Shown here piece by piece: positions 49,589-62,440 of a stretch of 64,000 nt of DNA. Position numbers and translations under genes: made by a program. The stretch's first letter is position 1. Each line of letters opens with the position of its first letter. This DNA is from Anoplolepis gracilipes (Eukaryota > Arthropoda > Insecta > Hymenoptera > Formicidae). The DNA lies in NCBI RefSeq assembly GCF_047496725.1, contig NC_132976.1, forward strand, positions 11,454,001-11,518,000. The letters are read 5' to 3'. Below the pieces are notes generated by a model, which made no database searches, was not told where the DNA came from, and was given only the letters and a program-made list of their open reading frames with translations.

Positions 49589-50590
49589 GTGATGTCGGAC
49601 GATACGACTCGATGTAAGCTGGAACCTGGTAAATGTAACGTCGTAAACGTGATTTTTCCAGGATGAACGTGCGGATGTGCTTGACTGGGGAGGACAAATC
49701 TCCATTTCATTTTCGCGTCGCCGATGTATGCATGTAACGATGACCGTGACTGCGTCGCCGATAACGATCGGGAAAGTTAACCGGGGTATCAGAACGCGCG
49801 GCTAAGTCTCGCACGGTCGTAAAAGGCGCCTCTCGGCTTGGCATCCCGATTGGTCGTGTGGCGATAAAGTTACTACGTTTAACGCCTTATAGACGCGCGG
49901 AATGTTTAGGGCCCGCCGCGGTTTGATGCCCATCGTGGGCGCCACGAGGCGTAAGGTTTATTGCTTACGAGCGGCCCCCGAGCGTCTCCCCTTCTTCTTC
50001 ATCGTCTTCATCACAGCCTCCGTCCGTTATCCTCGTCGTTCGACGACGCCCGTCGACACCGTTCCCTTTTACGCGAGATGCAGTCGACTAATACCGTTGT
50101 ACGTTGACGTTGTATGTGTACGTATCAACCCTTTCGGTGATAACTTTCTTGCCGCGTGTACGATATATAGTTGGCGCACACAAGAATAACTTATGCTCTC
50201 TGCACTGGCTGCTTTCTCTCGCATCTCTTTTATACGATACTCGCACAATGTACGTATTTTCTGGGACCGTCTTATACTGACCATTGTAAAATACGTGAAC
50301 GTGCTTGGGCAACACAGAATATATATTATTATGTTCGCCAAGCGTGTGCATGTACATATAAATTTTATAACAGAAACTTCATAATTCAAACGTATGAATT
50401 ATTCATAAAGTAATTCCCTTGAATTGCTAAATTTGAGTTAAAGCGTTGAACATCATACTAATGGAAGATCTATATAAATTTAGGATTTTATTGATCGGAA
50501 GATATTGAATACTATATACATACATATATGTCAAAGCGAATAATGCATTTCCTCCTATGGAATTCAGATTACATTTGCAATATTGTTCAT
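49589..50590. other. CpG-rich island then AT-richer DNA
   Basis: The island continues to about 50170 with 95 codons open on the plus strand and no known product. 50200-50590 is AT-richer and unremarkable. Confidence 0.35.
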
Positions 50591-50593
50591 AAG

Positions 50594-50597
<4 letters not shown>

Positions 50598-50630
<33 letters not shown>
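50598..50630. repeat. (AC)~16 microsatellite
   Basis: AC alternation preceded by TATATA. It is the only long AC repeat in the window and gives a Cys-Val run on the minus strand. Confidence 0.95.
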
Positions 50631-50637
<7 letters not shown>

Positions 50638-51133
50638 TACACAATGGGTTATTTACGTATGTTAATGGTACGGAAAGTTTAATACTGGGATGAACATGGG
50701 ATGAACGTAGAATAGGGTAGCAGCGGCTGCGAGCCGAGGGATGGGCCGCTGTCATTAACAGCCATCTATTGACAAATACGCCCGCCAACGTACTCGACAC
50801 TAATGCCGCATCATCTCCCAAACTTATTATAATGATCACTCTCTCGTCGTTCAAAACGAAGCAGGTTAGGTGCTCCCGGCAATGATAAAAGTGAGATATT
50901 GGCCCTTCCGAGTGTCAAGTTCACTGACAGGACATAAAAGTAGATAAGGAAGACTTTATAGAAACGTAAAATGAAAAGTTGTACGGATCTTAAATCATAA
51001 TCATACGCACAATTTGTCTTTTTATTGCATATAGATAATATATTAATTATACGTTGCGTGCATTTTATCCATAGTGGTATATTTTATGACAACTCGATAA
51101 TTTTTTATAGACAAAAAATTGATGAGATTATAT

Positions 51134-51136
<3 letters not shown>

Positions 51137-51169
<33 letters not shown>
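51137..51169. repeat. Poly-A, 33 bases
   Basis: An uninterrupted A-run, the longest in the window. No retroposon body is recognisable upstream. Confidence 0.95.
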
Positions 51170-51170
<1 letters not shown>

Positions 51171-51171
<1 letters not shown>

Positions 51172-51910
51172 GACCCTCTTTTCTTCGTCTTCGACCAGTT
51201 ATGAACGAATCATCGTCCATTTCTAGATGGTTTCAATGGCTTAAAGAAGGGAAGCTTTTTCGCTTAGCGGCCATTTCGTTCATTTCCGTTTTCGAAGCAT
51301 CGCGAAGGGGATCCATTTGCTATCCCCCAATTCCTTCTCCCATCTTTCTTCGAAGGCTTTGTATGTCTCAACTCCTTTTCTCCCTCCCTCTCCCCTCCCC
51401 ACCGCGTTTCTCTCTCCTTCTCTCTCATCCGTCAGTTTATATTAGTCGCCGCGGCATCCAACGTGAAGGGACAGGGAACGCGAAAAAGGAGAACGCTCGT
51501 TCCGTATTTAAGGCGGCCATTACGACGGTGTAATTATCGCTTTTCGATTCCAATTTGATTCATAAGAGCCGACGACGAGCAGCGGGACTCGCGAGAGAAA
51601 TCCGGAAAGTTGAGAAAGTCGAGATGATGAGATGACGTCGAAGGCACCCCGAGAAGCCGGAAAATTGCGAAACGAATTCATTAAATTCGACCCCGCACCG
51701 ATTAAATCTGGCACTCGAAGCGTGTCGATTATCGCACCAAGTCGCGAAAACTTGGGTCCGTCATAATTATTTGTGCCGTTTTCTTCGAAAGAGTGATGTA
51801 TAGATTTCGAGAATGTAGAACGGAGATGAGAGAGAAAGAGAGAGAGCGAAGATTTCCGAGAAGTTGGTAAATTACAAGACGAATTCATTAAATTCGACCT
51901 GTCAAAATAT
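51171..51910. other. GC island with a 45-bp direct repeat
   Basis: Pyrimidine-rich first half, then a segment (51647-51692) that recurs at 51854-51899. Open frames on both strands show no domain. See the separate repeat entry. Confidence 0.4.
51647..51899. repeat. Direct repeat, 45-bp units 207 bp apart
   Basis: Both units share CCGAGAAG, then a GG-AAATT segment, then an exact 19-base block beginning GAATTCATTAAATTCG. The sequence between and upstream is only weakly similar, so this is a local duplication or paired binding site rather than an array. Confidence 0.8.
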
Positions 51911-52189
51911 ATCTATCATCTTAGGCACAACGATCATTGCACGGTGATGCGAGCATTTTAATTTATTGTAATTATTTATAGAGAAAGAGAGAGAGAGAGA
52001 AATGAGAAATTAATTAGCATCAAATATATAACAATAAACAATAATTCTACATTAAGCTCATTAAGAGATACAAAAAAAAAAAAAAAAATAAACCTCTCAC
52101 AATTGAATAACAATGTAACATGAGTAATAGAAAAATTCTTGTATAGAAAATATCTCTGTAGAAGTAAGAATGAGTAAAAGATGATAGAC

Positions 52190-53000
52190 CCTCAGGATTA
52201 TTAGGCGCTTGTCGTTAGAAATTTATCGAAGTTTATGCTCGCGGTCGTGAGCACATACAAGGCGTGCAAATATACGGTTTGTGAAAAATAGATACGCGTC
52301 TCTCGACCTTCTGAACTGTCTGTGTTCCCCGCAGGATGGCGGCACCTACATCAGCAGGTAGTTTCATTTTATTTATGCACTCTGGTTTAATCCGAGATGA
52401 TATATCTAATTTTTACCCTTTTCATTTATGCAATTTTTGCAAGTTATTTCTCGTATATATGTACGCGACTTTCCTTCCTTTTGCGCCTGGCTCTTCTAGG
52501 TGTAGTGAATATCATCGAATAGGTCATTCTTCGTCTTCCCTCTCCATATTCCCTTTTCTCTTTTATCGTCTTGTTCTTTCTCACGCGGCTCCTTTCGTCG
52601 CTTCGGCAATTCTGGGCCCAGCTTTCCGTAAAATTGTGCATGGCTGCGCGTTTTTCCTCCGTTCGCCTGCGTCGCTGGGCAAAGGGTTGAAGTGAGAGGA
52701 ACGGCCTTTAAAGGGTACCAGCGCAGCGCGCAATTTAAATGTCCTCGCGCGAGAAGACAAAACAGCCTCAGACCGGCTCTCGTCGAGAGGATGAAGCGAG
52801 AGAGCTCGGTACGAGAGCTCGCTTTTTGCGACCCGAACGTCGAAGGAAACGCGCGGACGCGCGGGGCAAGGGATGAAAATCGACCTGTGGGTTGGGAGAG
52901 TCTAGAACGGCGGTGGTGTCGCAATTTTCTCGGGGGTTCGTCGAGACGTGCGAAAAAACGCGGCGAAACGGCTCGTTTCAGTCGCGCGTGTATAATTTTG
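52190..53000. other. GC island with exon-like start
   Basis: Contains the candidate microexon at 52335-52357 and, overlapping it, a 119-codon frame (52336-52695) whose ATG has A at -3 and G at +4. The downstream half is CpG-rich with overlapping frames on both strands. No recognised domain. Confidence 0.3.
52335..52357 (+). other. Candidate 23-nt microexon
   Basis: A pyrimidine-rich tract ending TGTTCCCCGCAG precedes 23 bases ending CAG before GTAGTT. In one frame the exon reads DGGTYIS. The acceptor is strong, the donor fair. The alternative is that the acceptor opens a longer exon carrying the 119-codon frame. The host gene is unknown. Confidence 0.25.
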
Positions 53001-53423
53001 TAATATACAGAACTCGTGAAAAAAAAAAAATGTATGACGGGGAGCACATTTCATGTGTAGTTCGCATACAATTAATGAATGCAGCGTGTTATCTTACAGT
53101 TAAGTAGAAACATGAATGTATAAAAAGGTTTGCGTAGATCGAATTATTTTAAATGTATTTCCTTTAATTAAGCATTTCTTTTGAAATGCAAATGTACTTC
53201 GAATAACTGCAGCCAATATGCAAAAATCGTATTATCATGATAATTAAATTAGTATTGTTAATTAATTTAATGTCGATACAGCTCATTCTAAAATGTAAAT
53301 ACAATGTTTATACGCGATAGCGAGCGATATTTTATGATCTGTGGCGAATGAAAATTATATTTGAAATTATCTCCAGCCGCGTGCAACGTCGCGAAAATAA
53401 AATGTTACAACAATAGCCATATA

Positions 53424-53428
<5 letters not shown>

Positions 53429-53471
<43 letters not shown>
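53429..53471. repeat. (AT)~21 microsatellite
   Basis: Perfect AT alternation. Confidence 0.96.
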
Positions 53472-53474
<3 letters not shown>

Positions 53475-53750
53475 TTCGAAATTGTGCAAATTATTTTGAG
53501 TATCACGATATTGCGGCAATTTTTATAATTTTTATCTACAGTATTACAACCAATACAAGTCCAGACGACAAATTTCACCCCAGGGAAAATAAAAACCATA
53601 GATACTGAGAATAAAATTTCCTCACTCTTTCGCAATAAAATATTTTTATTGCTAAAAACGAGCTTCCCAATAGAAATAAAATTCAAGCAAAATACTCTTT
53701 TCAAAAGGTTTAAAAATAATACGACAATGACGAAATTAACGCGTATTTCT

Positions 53751-54210
53751 GCGTTTTAAGAAGACGGATAAAACGAATTGAATCGCTGTGGCACGACCGG
53801 AATGTTTTCGGCCCTTTGTCCGATATGATTCCCTTCCTCCTGAGTCGCCTAAACAAAGTCGCCAGTCGGTCGTGGTGGCGCAGGCGACTCCGTTTCGGCC
53901 GTTAAACGCATTCCGAATGCATTATCCGCGACCATAAATCGCCCCTACAGCTATAGATCAATAATTCCATATCCACGAGCGAGCAAGGGCATGCACGCTC
54001 GTTTATTTACCGCACCACACCGCACCACCGGCACTGCACCAACCGTCATCGCGACCATAGTCGATTTTCTCGAAATTCCGGACTGCGTCGTCCTTCCCCA
54101 TCATCGCGTGGGAACGACGATTTATCGCAGTTTGTCGGTTAACAGAGATACGCGAACGAGAACGTAGAAGTTACGAGATACCCCTTTGGATTTACCTGGC
54201 GTTATAAGCC
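53751..54210. other. CpG-rich island with Runt-type repeats
   Basis: At 54009-54031 the sequence ACCGCACCACACCGCACC carries tandem ACCGCA/ACCACA motifs similar to Runt/RUNX sites. Other nearby motifs include ATAAAT and TTAT cores. No long open frame. A regulatory role is inferred. Confidence 0.3.
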
Positions 54211-54458
54211 CAATTATATTGTATAAATAGTATTCGCGCGAGTTAATTGGAAATAGATAAAAGAAATGAAAAAAAGAATATGGAAAAGTTTAAGGAGAAA
54301 AACAATAAATATTGATATATTTGGAAATCAAATTATCGCTCAATATGGTAATGGTTTTTATGTATATATTTTTTTTTTTTTTGCATTCGTCGCAATTATT
54401 TATGTTTGCAAAATATAAATAATTTTAATTGCTGAAAAAAAGAACATATGCGCGAATT

Positions 54459-54462
<4 letters not shown>

Positions 54463-54530
<68 letters not shown>
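54463..54530. repeat. (AT)34 microsatellite
   Basis: The longest dinucleotide repeat in the window, 68 bases without interruption. Confidence 0.97.
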
Positions 54531-54534
<4 letters not shown>

Positions 54535-55191
54535 CCGTTTCTTCTTTTTCAATTTTGTTCGCAATATTGAACGCACACAATCGGTAATGATATGTTATTG
54601 ATGAGATATATATTTGCACGACCTATTAAGTGTTTAGAGATTTCATTTCCCAATTCTCTTCGCCATCCTCCAGCACGTCAACCACATAGCGACACGTATC
54701 TTTTGTTACGCGACCACCTATGCTAAATTGTTAACCAGGATCATATTTGTTTGAGCGTATTGTCTGCATCGTGCTTTTCATTCGGTTCGTCGACCGAAAA
54801 TCGCGCTCGACGCGACGAATAATTATGCACGATTACCAATAACGCAGCTGCAGAGTTGCTCTTCCGGAACGATCTAGGGATACCATCCTATTTGAACGAG
54901 CACGTTAAATGATAGGGGAAAAATATAGAAAATAAATAGAGTAATAAGAGTGCAGATTTAGATCGAAATAAGATTACAAAAAAGCAGCGCTGCTGCTCGA
55001 AAAGCTAGGAGCTTTTTCAGATAATCGAGTTTTTTTGTCTGTCCCAGAGAAGAAAAACAAGACGCAGACTACAATTTAAAATTGGATTAAGTTTTGTAAA
55101 AAGAAAGAATATTACTGGAGGTTAAAATTACTTTCTCCGTGAAAATGTGATCCGCGATTAACATTATTGTTTATTAATTAAAGTCACTTTT

Positions 55192-55240
<49 letters not shown>

Positions 55241-56040
55241 TGATATGTGTATGTAATATGTTCTATAAGTTACAATTACGCAAGGAAGTTTAGTTTAAAC
55301 TGTACCGAAAAAATATCTCGTTTTTTAAAATAGAAAAAATCGTTTGATAATGCTTTATTCAGTCGATGTGACTGACCATTCACGTTGTCGCTGGTATCGC
55401 TATCGGTTTATTCGATATATCCACCCTTGATTTTATACGACCCCACGGATACCCGTACACGGGTAAACGTAATCTAGGTCATGCAGAAAAAGAGACAAGT
55501 TTACGCCGGCCGATTTTAGCTCACACTAGTAAGACACACACCCGCAATGGATGAAAGCAGGGCGTGCGTGTATTAGAAGCTTAATATTTCATGTAAAGGG
55601 TCCAAAGCATGGATCACGAGGGGTGGTTTCCGCGGAAAAATTGATTGTAGCAGATTCTTACACGCTTCCCTTGTGAGCGCTCTACTCCCCCTGAAACCTT
55701 GTTAAAGTAGTTAAAAGTAGGACGATTACCATGCGCAAAATATTTTTTGTCTTTGATACATATTACTAAACAATAGAAATAAAATGTTAACGATATTTCT
55801 TGATAATAGTACAATAGTCTTAATTAGTTTGTATTTTCTTTTTTTATTTTAATAACATGTATATTTCTGAAATATAATATACATAAAACGAAAATGTTGA
55901 TATAACTATTGATATATTTTTTATGTAATTTAATGTATTTATAAACTTTATAATTTTTCAATATATGTATTTTTTATTTTACATGAAAGCAAAAAAAAAT
56001 ATATAATATGGAATTAACAAAGAATATTTAATTTTTACGA
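54531..56040. other. Non-coding, mixed composition
   Basis: GC-moderate patches lie at 54640-54900 and 55370-55710, AT-rich DNA elsewhere. A GCAGCGCTGC palindrome (54984-54993) and a small stem (AAAAGCT with AGCTTTT, 55000-55016) lie side by side. (TA)21 is at 55197-55238. Confidence 0.4.
55197..55238. repeat. (TA)21 microsatellite
   Basis: Perfect TA alternation. Confidence 0.95.
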
Positions 56041-56540
56041 TCGCATTTACGAGGAAAGTCGAAGGGGCATGAAATACAAAGTCCACAGTGCAAAAGTTGG
56101 AAGTTGAATAAATGCGCGACAACCAAAGTCCATGAAACTGACCAGCGACTGTTCCTTTGATATTACAATACCCAGTGCGGTATAACGTCCGGACGAAATC
56201 GGCTTAAGTACTTTTGAATAATAACGAAGGGCACGCGCGTCAGCCTCGACGAATGCGAACATTACGTCGGATCTGACTTTTGCTGGAAAATTAAAGAAGA
56301 TTCGCTTTCATCGGGAGCGACCATGCGCGACTACATAAAGAATAATTTAATTTTATATGTTCTGCAATTCGACCCTTTTCCTTAACTTTTCGCACAGTCA
56401 GCTTGCCGATGCACTTTAGGTGTTAAAATGACATTACATATAAATTTCAAACTGCACATATATTGTTTTACAGATTACGTTTTATTAATATCTTTCCTTT
56501 TTGTCTCATATTGTTGGAATAACATTGAAACCACAACAAT
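56041..56540. other. GC-moderate patch then AT-rich DNA
   Basis: A 71-codon minus-strand frame (56047-56262) fills the patch with a fairly even amino-acid composition and a hydrophobic C-terminal part, but matches nothing I know and has no visible splice or promoter context. I do not call it a gene. Confidence 0.3.
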
Positions 56541-57604
56541 ATTAAATTTAATTCATTATTGATAACAAATATCTAAATTGAATTGTCAATTTTGTACATA
56601 TATATTACGGTAAAAGTTGTAAATTATAAAAGAAATAAATTATAGAACTAAAAGACTAAAAGAGTAAATAAATAAATTATTCTCTTTTAATTAAATCATT
56701 TATGAGTTGTCATTTACATAAATGAAAAGTAAGAAAAAAATTATCGCTTTCTTTTATGTGTGATCACACTTTACTTTTAATATCCACTTTACTTGAATTA
56801 CTTTAAACAGAAACATCTAGTTGGATAATTCTATTTATATATATATAGAAAAATGATTATTACAGAAGAATATTACATTCATTCATATAAATAATCTGTT
56901 TGTTGAATTAACAAACGAGTAAATATATCATTAAATATTTAATTATTGATAACAAATATCTAAATTGAATTGTCAATTTTCTACATATATATTACGGTAA
57001 AAGTTGTAAATTATAAAAGAAATAAATTATAGAACTAAAAGACTAAAAGAGTAAATAAATAAATTATTCTCTTTTAATTAAATCATTTATGAGTTGTAAT
57101 TTACATAAATGAAAAGTAAGAAAAAAATTATCGCTTTCTTTTATGTGTGATCACACTTTACTTTTAATATCCACTTTACTTGAATTACTTTAAACAGAAA
57201 CATCTAGTTGGATAATTCTATTTATATATATATATAGAAAAATGATTATTACAGAAGAATATTACATTCATTCATATAAATAATCTGTTTGTTGAATTAA
57301 CAAACGAGTAAATATATCATTAAATATTTAATTATTGATAACAAATATCTAAATTGAATTGTCAATTTTGTACATATATATTACGGTAAAAGTTGTAAAT
57401 TATAAAAGAAATAAATTATAGAACTAAAAGACTAAAAGAGTAAATAAATAAATTATTCTCTTTTAATTAAATCATTTATGAGTTGTAATTTACATAAATG
57501 AAAAGTAAGAAAAAAATTATCGCTTTCTTTTATGTGTGATCACACTTTACTTTTAATATCCACTTTACTTGAATTACTTCAAACAGAAACATCTAGTTGG
57601 ATAA
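56541..57604. repeat. Tandem array, 2.7 copies of a 387-389 bp unit
   Basis: The sequence from GATAACAAATATCTAAATTG recurs at 56561, 56948 and 57337. Copies differ by only a few substitutions and one TA unit (TATATATA versus one more TA). Copy 1 begins at about 56541 and copy 3 ends abruptly at 57604, before the (TA) segment. Each copy carries the palindrome GTGTGATCACAC (56758, 57145, 57534). The unit is AT-rich and non-coding. High identity suggests a recent tandem duplication. Confidence 0.95.
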
Positions 57605-58620
57605 AGTAATAATGTAGAATACTCTACACGTGGCTTTCATATTGTTTGCATTGTTGATGTAACGTTGGACCCGGGACGGCAGAAAAACTTGGCTATTCCG
57701 GCACAGCCACTCGAGGGCAGCTAGCCGGCCGAGACGCGCGGGAGGTATAAATCACTGGAAATTGTGCTGCGGCGGTAAACAAACAGATCCAAGGATACAG
57801 TGGAATACTGGGCGGAGTGGGAAGCACGGGACCAGGGTGCGCATCGCCGGGGGTGGATGTTGCGATACGCGCAAGGCGTCGCGCAAGAAGTCTGTATATG
57901 TAGATGTGCATCAGCGTGTATTGCACGAAAATGGAAAGAGTCGCTGGAGAGCACATGAAAGGTAGAGAGTAAAGAAAGATAGAAAGCGATAAGCGCCCGG
58001 CAAGAGGATGAGAGAGAAAAAGAGGAAAAGAGACAATCGTGGGTGGGAGGGAGAGAACGCGGGAGGAAGAAGAGAGGGTTAGAACACAGCGCAGCGTATC
58101 CAACGCCGCGGCAATAAATAATGTCAGGCCGAAACGACGTGACGCGTAGCGGAACATGTGGGACAACCTGTATATTAGATGACGTCCACTATTCAATTCG
58201 CTCTCTGCGCATCCAGCCGGCCTGGGCTTGGATAGCGCTAGGAACAACTTCGTCGTTGCGCTATAGTGCGCTATATAGGGCGTCTATATATATATATATA
58301 CGGGCGCGGACCACTATGCACTATTCATGACCGGTTCACCCAAGATTCACCGGCAGCGCGGAACCACGCGAGCAGGAGGGAGTACGTACGAGATGGTTGA
58401 GTGTGTTGCGAGCTTCATGGTTTCCGAGAGCGGTATGTATGCAACGCTGGATTGCCGTATCGTTGCAACGTACAGTAAACAGATTATCTTGGCTAATGAA
58501 AATGCTAGCTTGCCTGCTCCGACGAACGTTTACGACCATGAGGACTCGTAGGCAAAAGGCGGCTGCCGCCATTTGTCCCGATCGAAAGCTTGATAATATC
58601 ACTGAAATTACCTATGTGCA
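57605..58620. other. CpG-rich island beside the tandem array
   Basis: GC-rich with a purine-only-biased stretch at 57958-58085. The 184-codon minus frame (57693-58247) is the mirror of that purine bias. A (TA) run at 58286-58301 sits about 25-40 bases upstream of an ATG at 58327. That frame runs 34 codons to a GTATGT donor-like site at 58432. This is a speculative first-exon arrangement with no recognised protein. Confidence 0.25.
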
Positions 58621-60400
58621 ACCTCAAATGAAACTAGTTGAAACAACTTTAGATTAAAAATATCTTCCGTAAATAAGAAATTATATGAAAATAGTTAACG
58701 TAGGAAATGGGTGTAATTTTGAATTTTAGAAAGATTATTTCTTGCGAGCTTTTTTGACAACTTACAGTAGCTTAAATTTATTAGATCTATTAGAGATATC
58801 TACCTTTTTTTATTTTACACAGTTCAAAACATTGTTATAAATCTCACTCAAATGATTAACTAGCGAAAATATTTCTATTGTATTCGCCGCGAGTATTCGA
58901 TACTTGGCTCAAGGATATCAAAGCCATCACTAGCATTATAATAAATCATAGCTACCGCTATCCGCCGATGGCGGAAGCGAGGCAGCAAAGCTCTCTAAAG
59001 AAATTCAAATCGTATCTGATATGAAAGTTGCTGGAATAAAATCAGTGAGCAAACGGCAACGACGATGCTTGTCGTCATCATCGTCTAACCTGAAGTACAG
59101 AAAAGAATCAAACGAAAAAGAAGCAAACGAAGAAGCTGACGCGGCTGATTCGCGGAGCCAATCGGATAAGTGCATTCCTATAAAGCCGAGACTTGCCGCC
59201 CAATCAGATATACCGCAATCTTTGACGTTTCTCATGCCCTATCGCACGATCTCGCCCCTCGTCTTCTTCTCGCCGTGCTAGCTTCCTTTCCCTTTTGTAG
59301 CGAACAAATCGTCTCGCATCCATCTGTAGATTTTCCGATGTAAAATGAGAAGCTGCGGAAAATGAATCAAACATCCTTGACATTTCAATTATTTCTTACA
59401 AGCGTCTCCTAACGCTTTGCCGTCTCCCACGTTGTCGCCTGGCGACAAGGGCTGACGACCGGCGACGCACCCAATCTCGGCATTTAAATAGCGACGTGAC
59501 TTTTATTCGCGGCTGATTTATCGCGAGTATAAACATTTCAGAAAAATGCGTATCGGTAATTAAAACACTCTCGACAATGGACGCCAACGAGAACTTTCTT
59601 AGAGTAGGATGCTGGTAAAAATTTCCTTGCTTATTTAGTGAAAAACGTGGAAAATATATAATTATATAATTACTTAGATTCTTCTTTTTTTAAATAATAA
59701 TGCGACAACGCCATTTCATATATTTATCGAAGAAATAATTTATGACGTGATAGATATAGATTATTTCTCTTTTTTATGAAAAAATGCTAAGAAACAAATT
59801 TTTTAAATATTAAATTATAATACATATCTTATTTGATCAAATTTTCGTAAGATTTAACAAATTCCACATTATATAACAATTCGCCCGTTAAATTATATTC
59901 AAGAAAATAGGAGCTTTTATCTAAATCTTCACTTCTTTAAATCAAGAAACACAAATGCATCCCCTTGTGCTCTTTTCACAGCACCAATGCGACAAGAAAG
60001 AAAGTATTGAAAAAGGAGACGAACGTGAGCAGGAAGATAATGCTTTGATACAGTGAGAATGTTTTCGATATTTTGCTGCAAATTGGACAGTACAAAATTC
60101 GAAGTTACGTAAGATATCCGTTGCTAATAAAGCTTAACTGATTTTGTTCCTTCGTAAAATAACAAATAGAAAATTTGCCGATGTAAATATTTAAAAAAAT
60201 CTATCTCTAACTCTTTGCAAGGAAAGTGAGATATTTGAAAAATTACATCTTTTATCAACTCTAATTGAATGAAATTCTTCTCAGTAAAAATGCACTCTAA
60301 TCAGTTACAAAAATTAATAGATTTTGCATCACATTATCATGCTCTTCGATCTTTGAAAAATCATAATTCGTAGAGGAATAAAATAGACGTTCGATAATTT
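58621..60400. other. AT-rich DNA with a GC patch at 58.9-59.6 kb
   Basis: The patch contains an 86-codon plus frame (59021-59281) rich in Ser, Lys, Arg and Glu, without a known domain. The opposite strand is open too. 59600-60400 is AT-rich with nothing notable. Confidence 0.4.
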
Positions 60401-61040
60401 CAAATTATCCCCCTGTCCCCCTGTCACGAAAGATTAGTAAATATCGACGTCCGCGAAAATTCGAAGAAGACTGGATAGAAAAGTCAAGGGCTAATCCCTC
60501 GAGAGAGGGTCCGAACGACGCGGCACAGTTCGGCTAATCGGATAATCAAGCGCTGCGAAATGGGAGGCCATCGACGGCAAGCACGTATCGCGAAAGCTCT
60601 CGGCTGGGCTACGCATCATTTTGCCATTGTCTAATTAAGGTCGGTAATCAGAATCGGGAAGGTAACGCGATTATCCCTGGTCGGGTTAGTACGATTCTCT
60701 GATGTACCGTGCTCGAATTGTGGATTGACTGAGTCGGGCCGGCTCGAGACTGCAACCGGCCCGCGATCATGCGACGTGCCGCATGCGTGAGCGCGGCGGA
60801 TCGTTAATGCAAATAGCTATTATCACACCGCGCATCCTGCCGCGATACGCAACGTAATCGCATCTACGAGTTCCGCGCGTCTCGCTTTGTTCCTCGAACG
60901 AGCGCTTAATATAATCGTACGCAGAATGTTGTGCACACAGAGTGCTACTACCGTCATCGCTTTTCCGGTCGTTCGACAATTCGGTATCGTTACTTTCCTC
61001 GCGACGAGCGTTTTAATTACCAACACGGAATATCTCGGCA
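60401..61040. other. CpG-rich island with POU octamer
   Basis: Contains ATGCAAAT (60807-60814) preceded by GTTA, TAATTA-type motifs near 60630, and a GGGCCGG/CCGGCCC stem near 60736-60762. Open frames are short. A candidate enhancer by composition and motifs. Confidence 0.35.
60807..60814 (+). promoter_or_regulatory. Candidate POU-domain octamer site
   Basis: An exact ATGCAAAT octamer in a GC island, where such an AT-rich octamer is less expected by chance. Occupancy is inferred only. Confidence 0.3.
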
Positions 61041-62440
61041 ATTAATCTTAAATTAAATTTCCGTTCAATGTATCACTGATATGCTGATTTGACTCAAACG
61101 GCTAATATGGTAGAATTAGATATATGACCGTGAAACGGAATTAACAGAAGGTAATAAATTATATAACACAGCATTAAGTACTTTTTTAGTAATATTTGAT
61201 AAAATATTGGGGTCGGATTTGACATCACATTCTATTTTCAAATTATAATAAAAATAAAATATAGTGACAGAAAATAAGTAAAATATATTGCTACATACAA
61301 CAAATTGATGTGATCTTTACTTGGTAATACTCTCTCTCTTGCTACTTTATAAATTCCAAAATTCTCAAAGAACTTGACTCATTTCAATATAAATTTTAAT
61401 TATAATCTAACATATTCGTCGTATGTTGATTTATGTAAATTATGATTTATTTAATTAATTATTACTTGCGTGAAAAAATAATAAATGCTCGGCAACAGCA
61501 ATCCATTTTACATCATTATGTAATATTGTACAATGCATGTAAAATACTTCAATATTGTGTTAGGATTGTCCAATATAGGTCAAGTTCTTTAATTATCTCA
61601 AATTCCAGGAAAATGGTACTACTCTTGCTCATTTATTATTAAGAGACACCTAAACATTAATTCTAATTACAAACTACGAATACATTAACTACTAAGGCTT
61701 CGAACACTTTGAAATGTTCTCTTTAGAATCATGATCCGTTGCAACCGCGCAACGGTTTGTAACGCTAACGTGTTTCCTCTCCCTTTTCCTCCACCCACAA
61801 CTTTACTCGCATTCCTACCCAACGGAAGTGGAAGATATAAATTCGACGATCATAGGAAAACCAGGGAAACCGGGCGATGTGGTATGTGCCACGAATTTTT
61901 CAAACGTCGTTTAACAATTTCACCGTAAATTCGAGGTGGTATGGTAAGGGATGGCAGGCGAATCAGTAAAAAAAATTAAAGAAATAAACGAAATATAGAA
62001 ATACTAGTGCGCATTTGCACGCTCGAAATCGTTTGTTCGTATAGCTTCTTCTATTTCTTTAGACCATCTGGCTAACGAGTTTTTTATTGAAAATTAATCT
62101 AGACTTTACATTATTTTTATTAATACTGAAGAGTAAAATTTTAAATCACGATTTGTTCACTGTATCGGGAGACCTCTATGCAAATAAAATTTGTATTGTG
62201 TCTGTGGCATTTATTTATATTTTAATACAAAATATATATTCCTATATTTGTTATATCTTAATGTAATTTAAATGATACTGTGTGCTAAGTAAATATGCAC
62301 GTATTATGGTACGTGTGTAGTTCCACATGTATGATTATATTGTATAATAGTCAGTTCTACTGATTCTAATGATCACCGAAATTTGCGAATTAATTTCGCT
62401 TACATGTAAAATTCGGCGATTCTTGTTTCGCAGCTCGATA
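61041..62440. other. AT-rich non-coding DNA
   Basis: A GC-moderate patch at 61730-62030 carries a 65-codon frame of no known type. No repeat or gene stands out. Confidence 0.45.

Noticed and set aside
53405..54619. Open frames with long Tyr-Ile runs
   Set aside because: They are translations of (TA)n microsatellites; the same applies to frames at 11922, 20335-20898 and 42531.
57693..58247. 184-codon minus-strand open frame
   Set aside because: Mirrors a purine-rich plus strand, giving Ser/Leu/Pro-rich sequence without domains.
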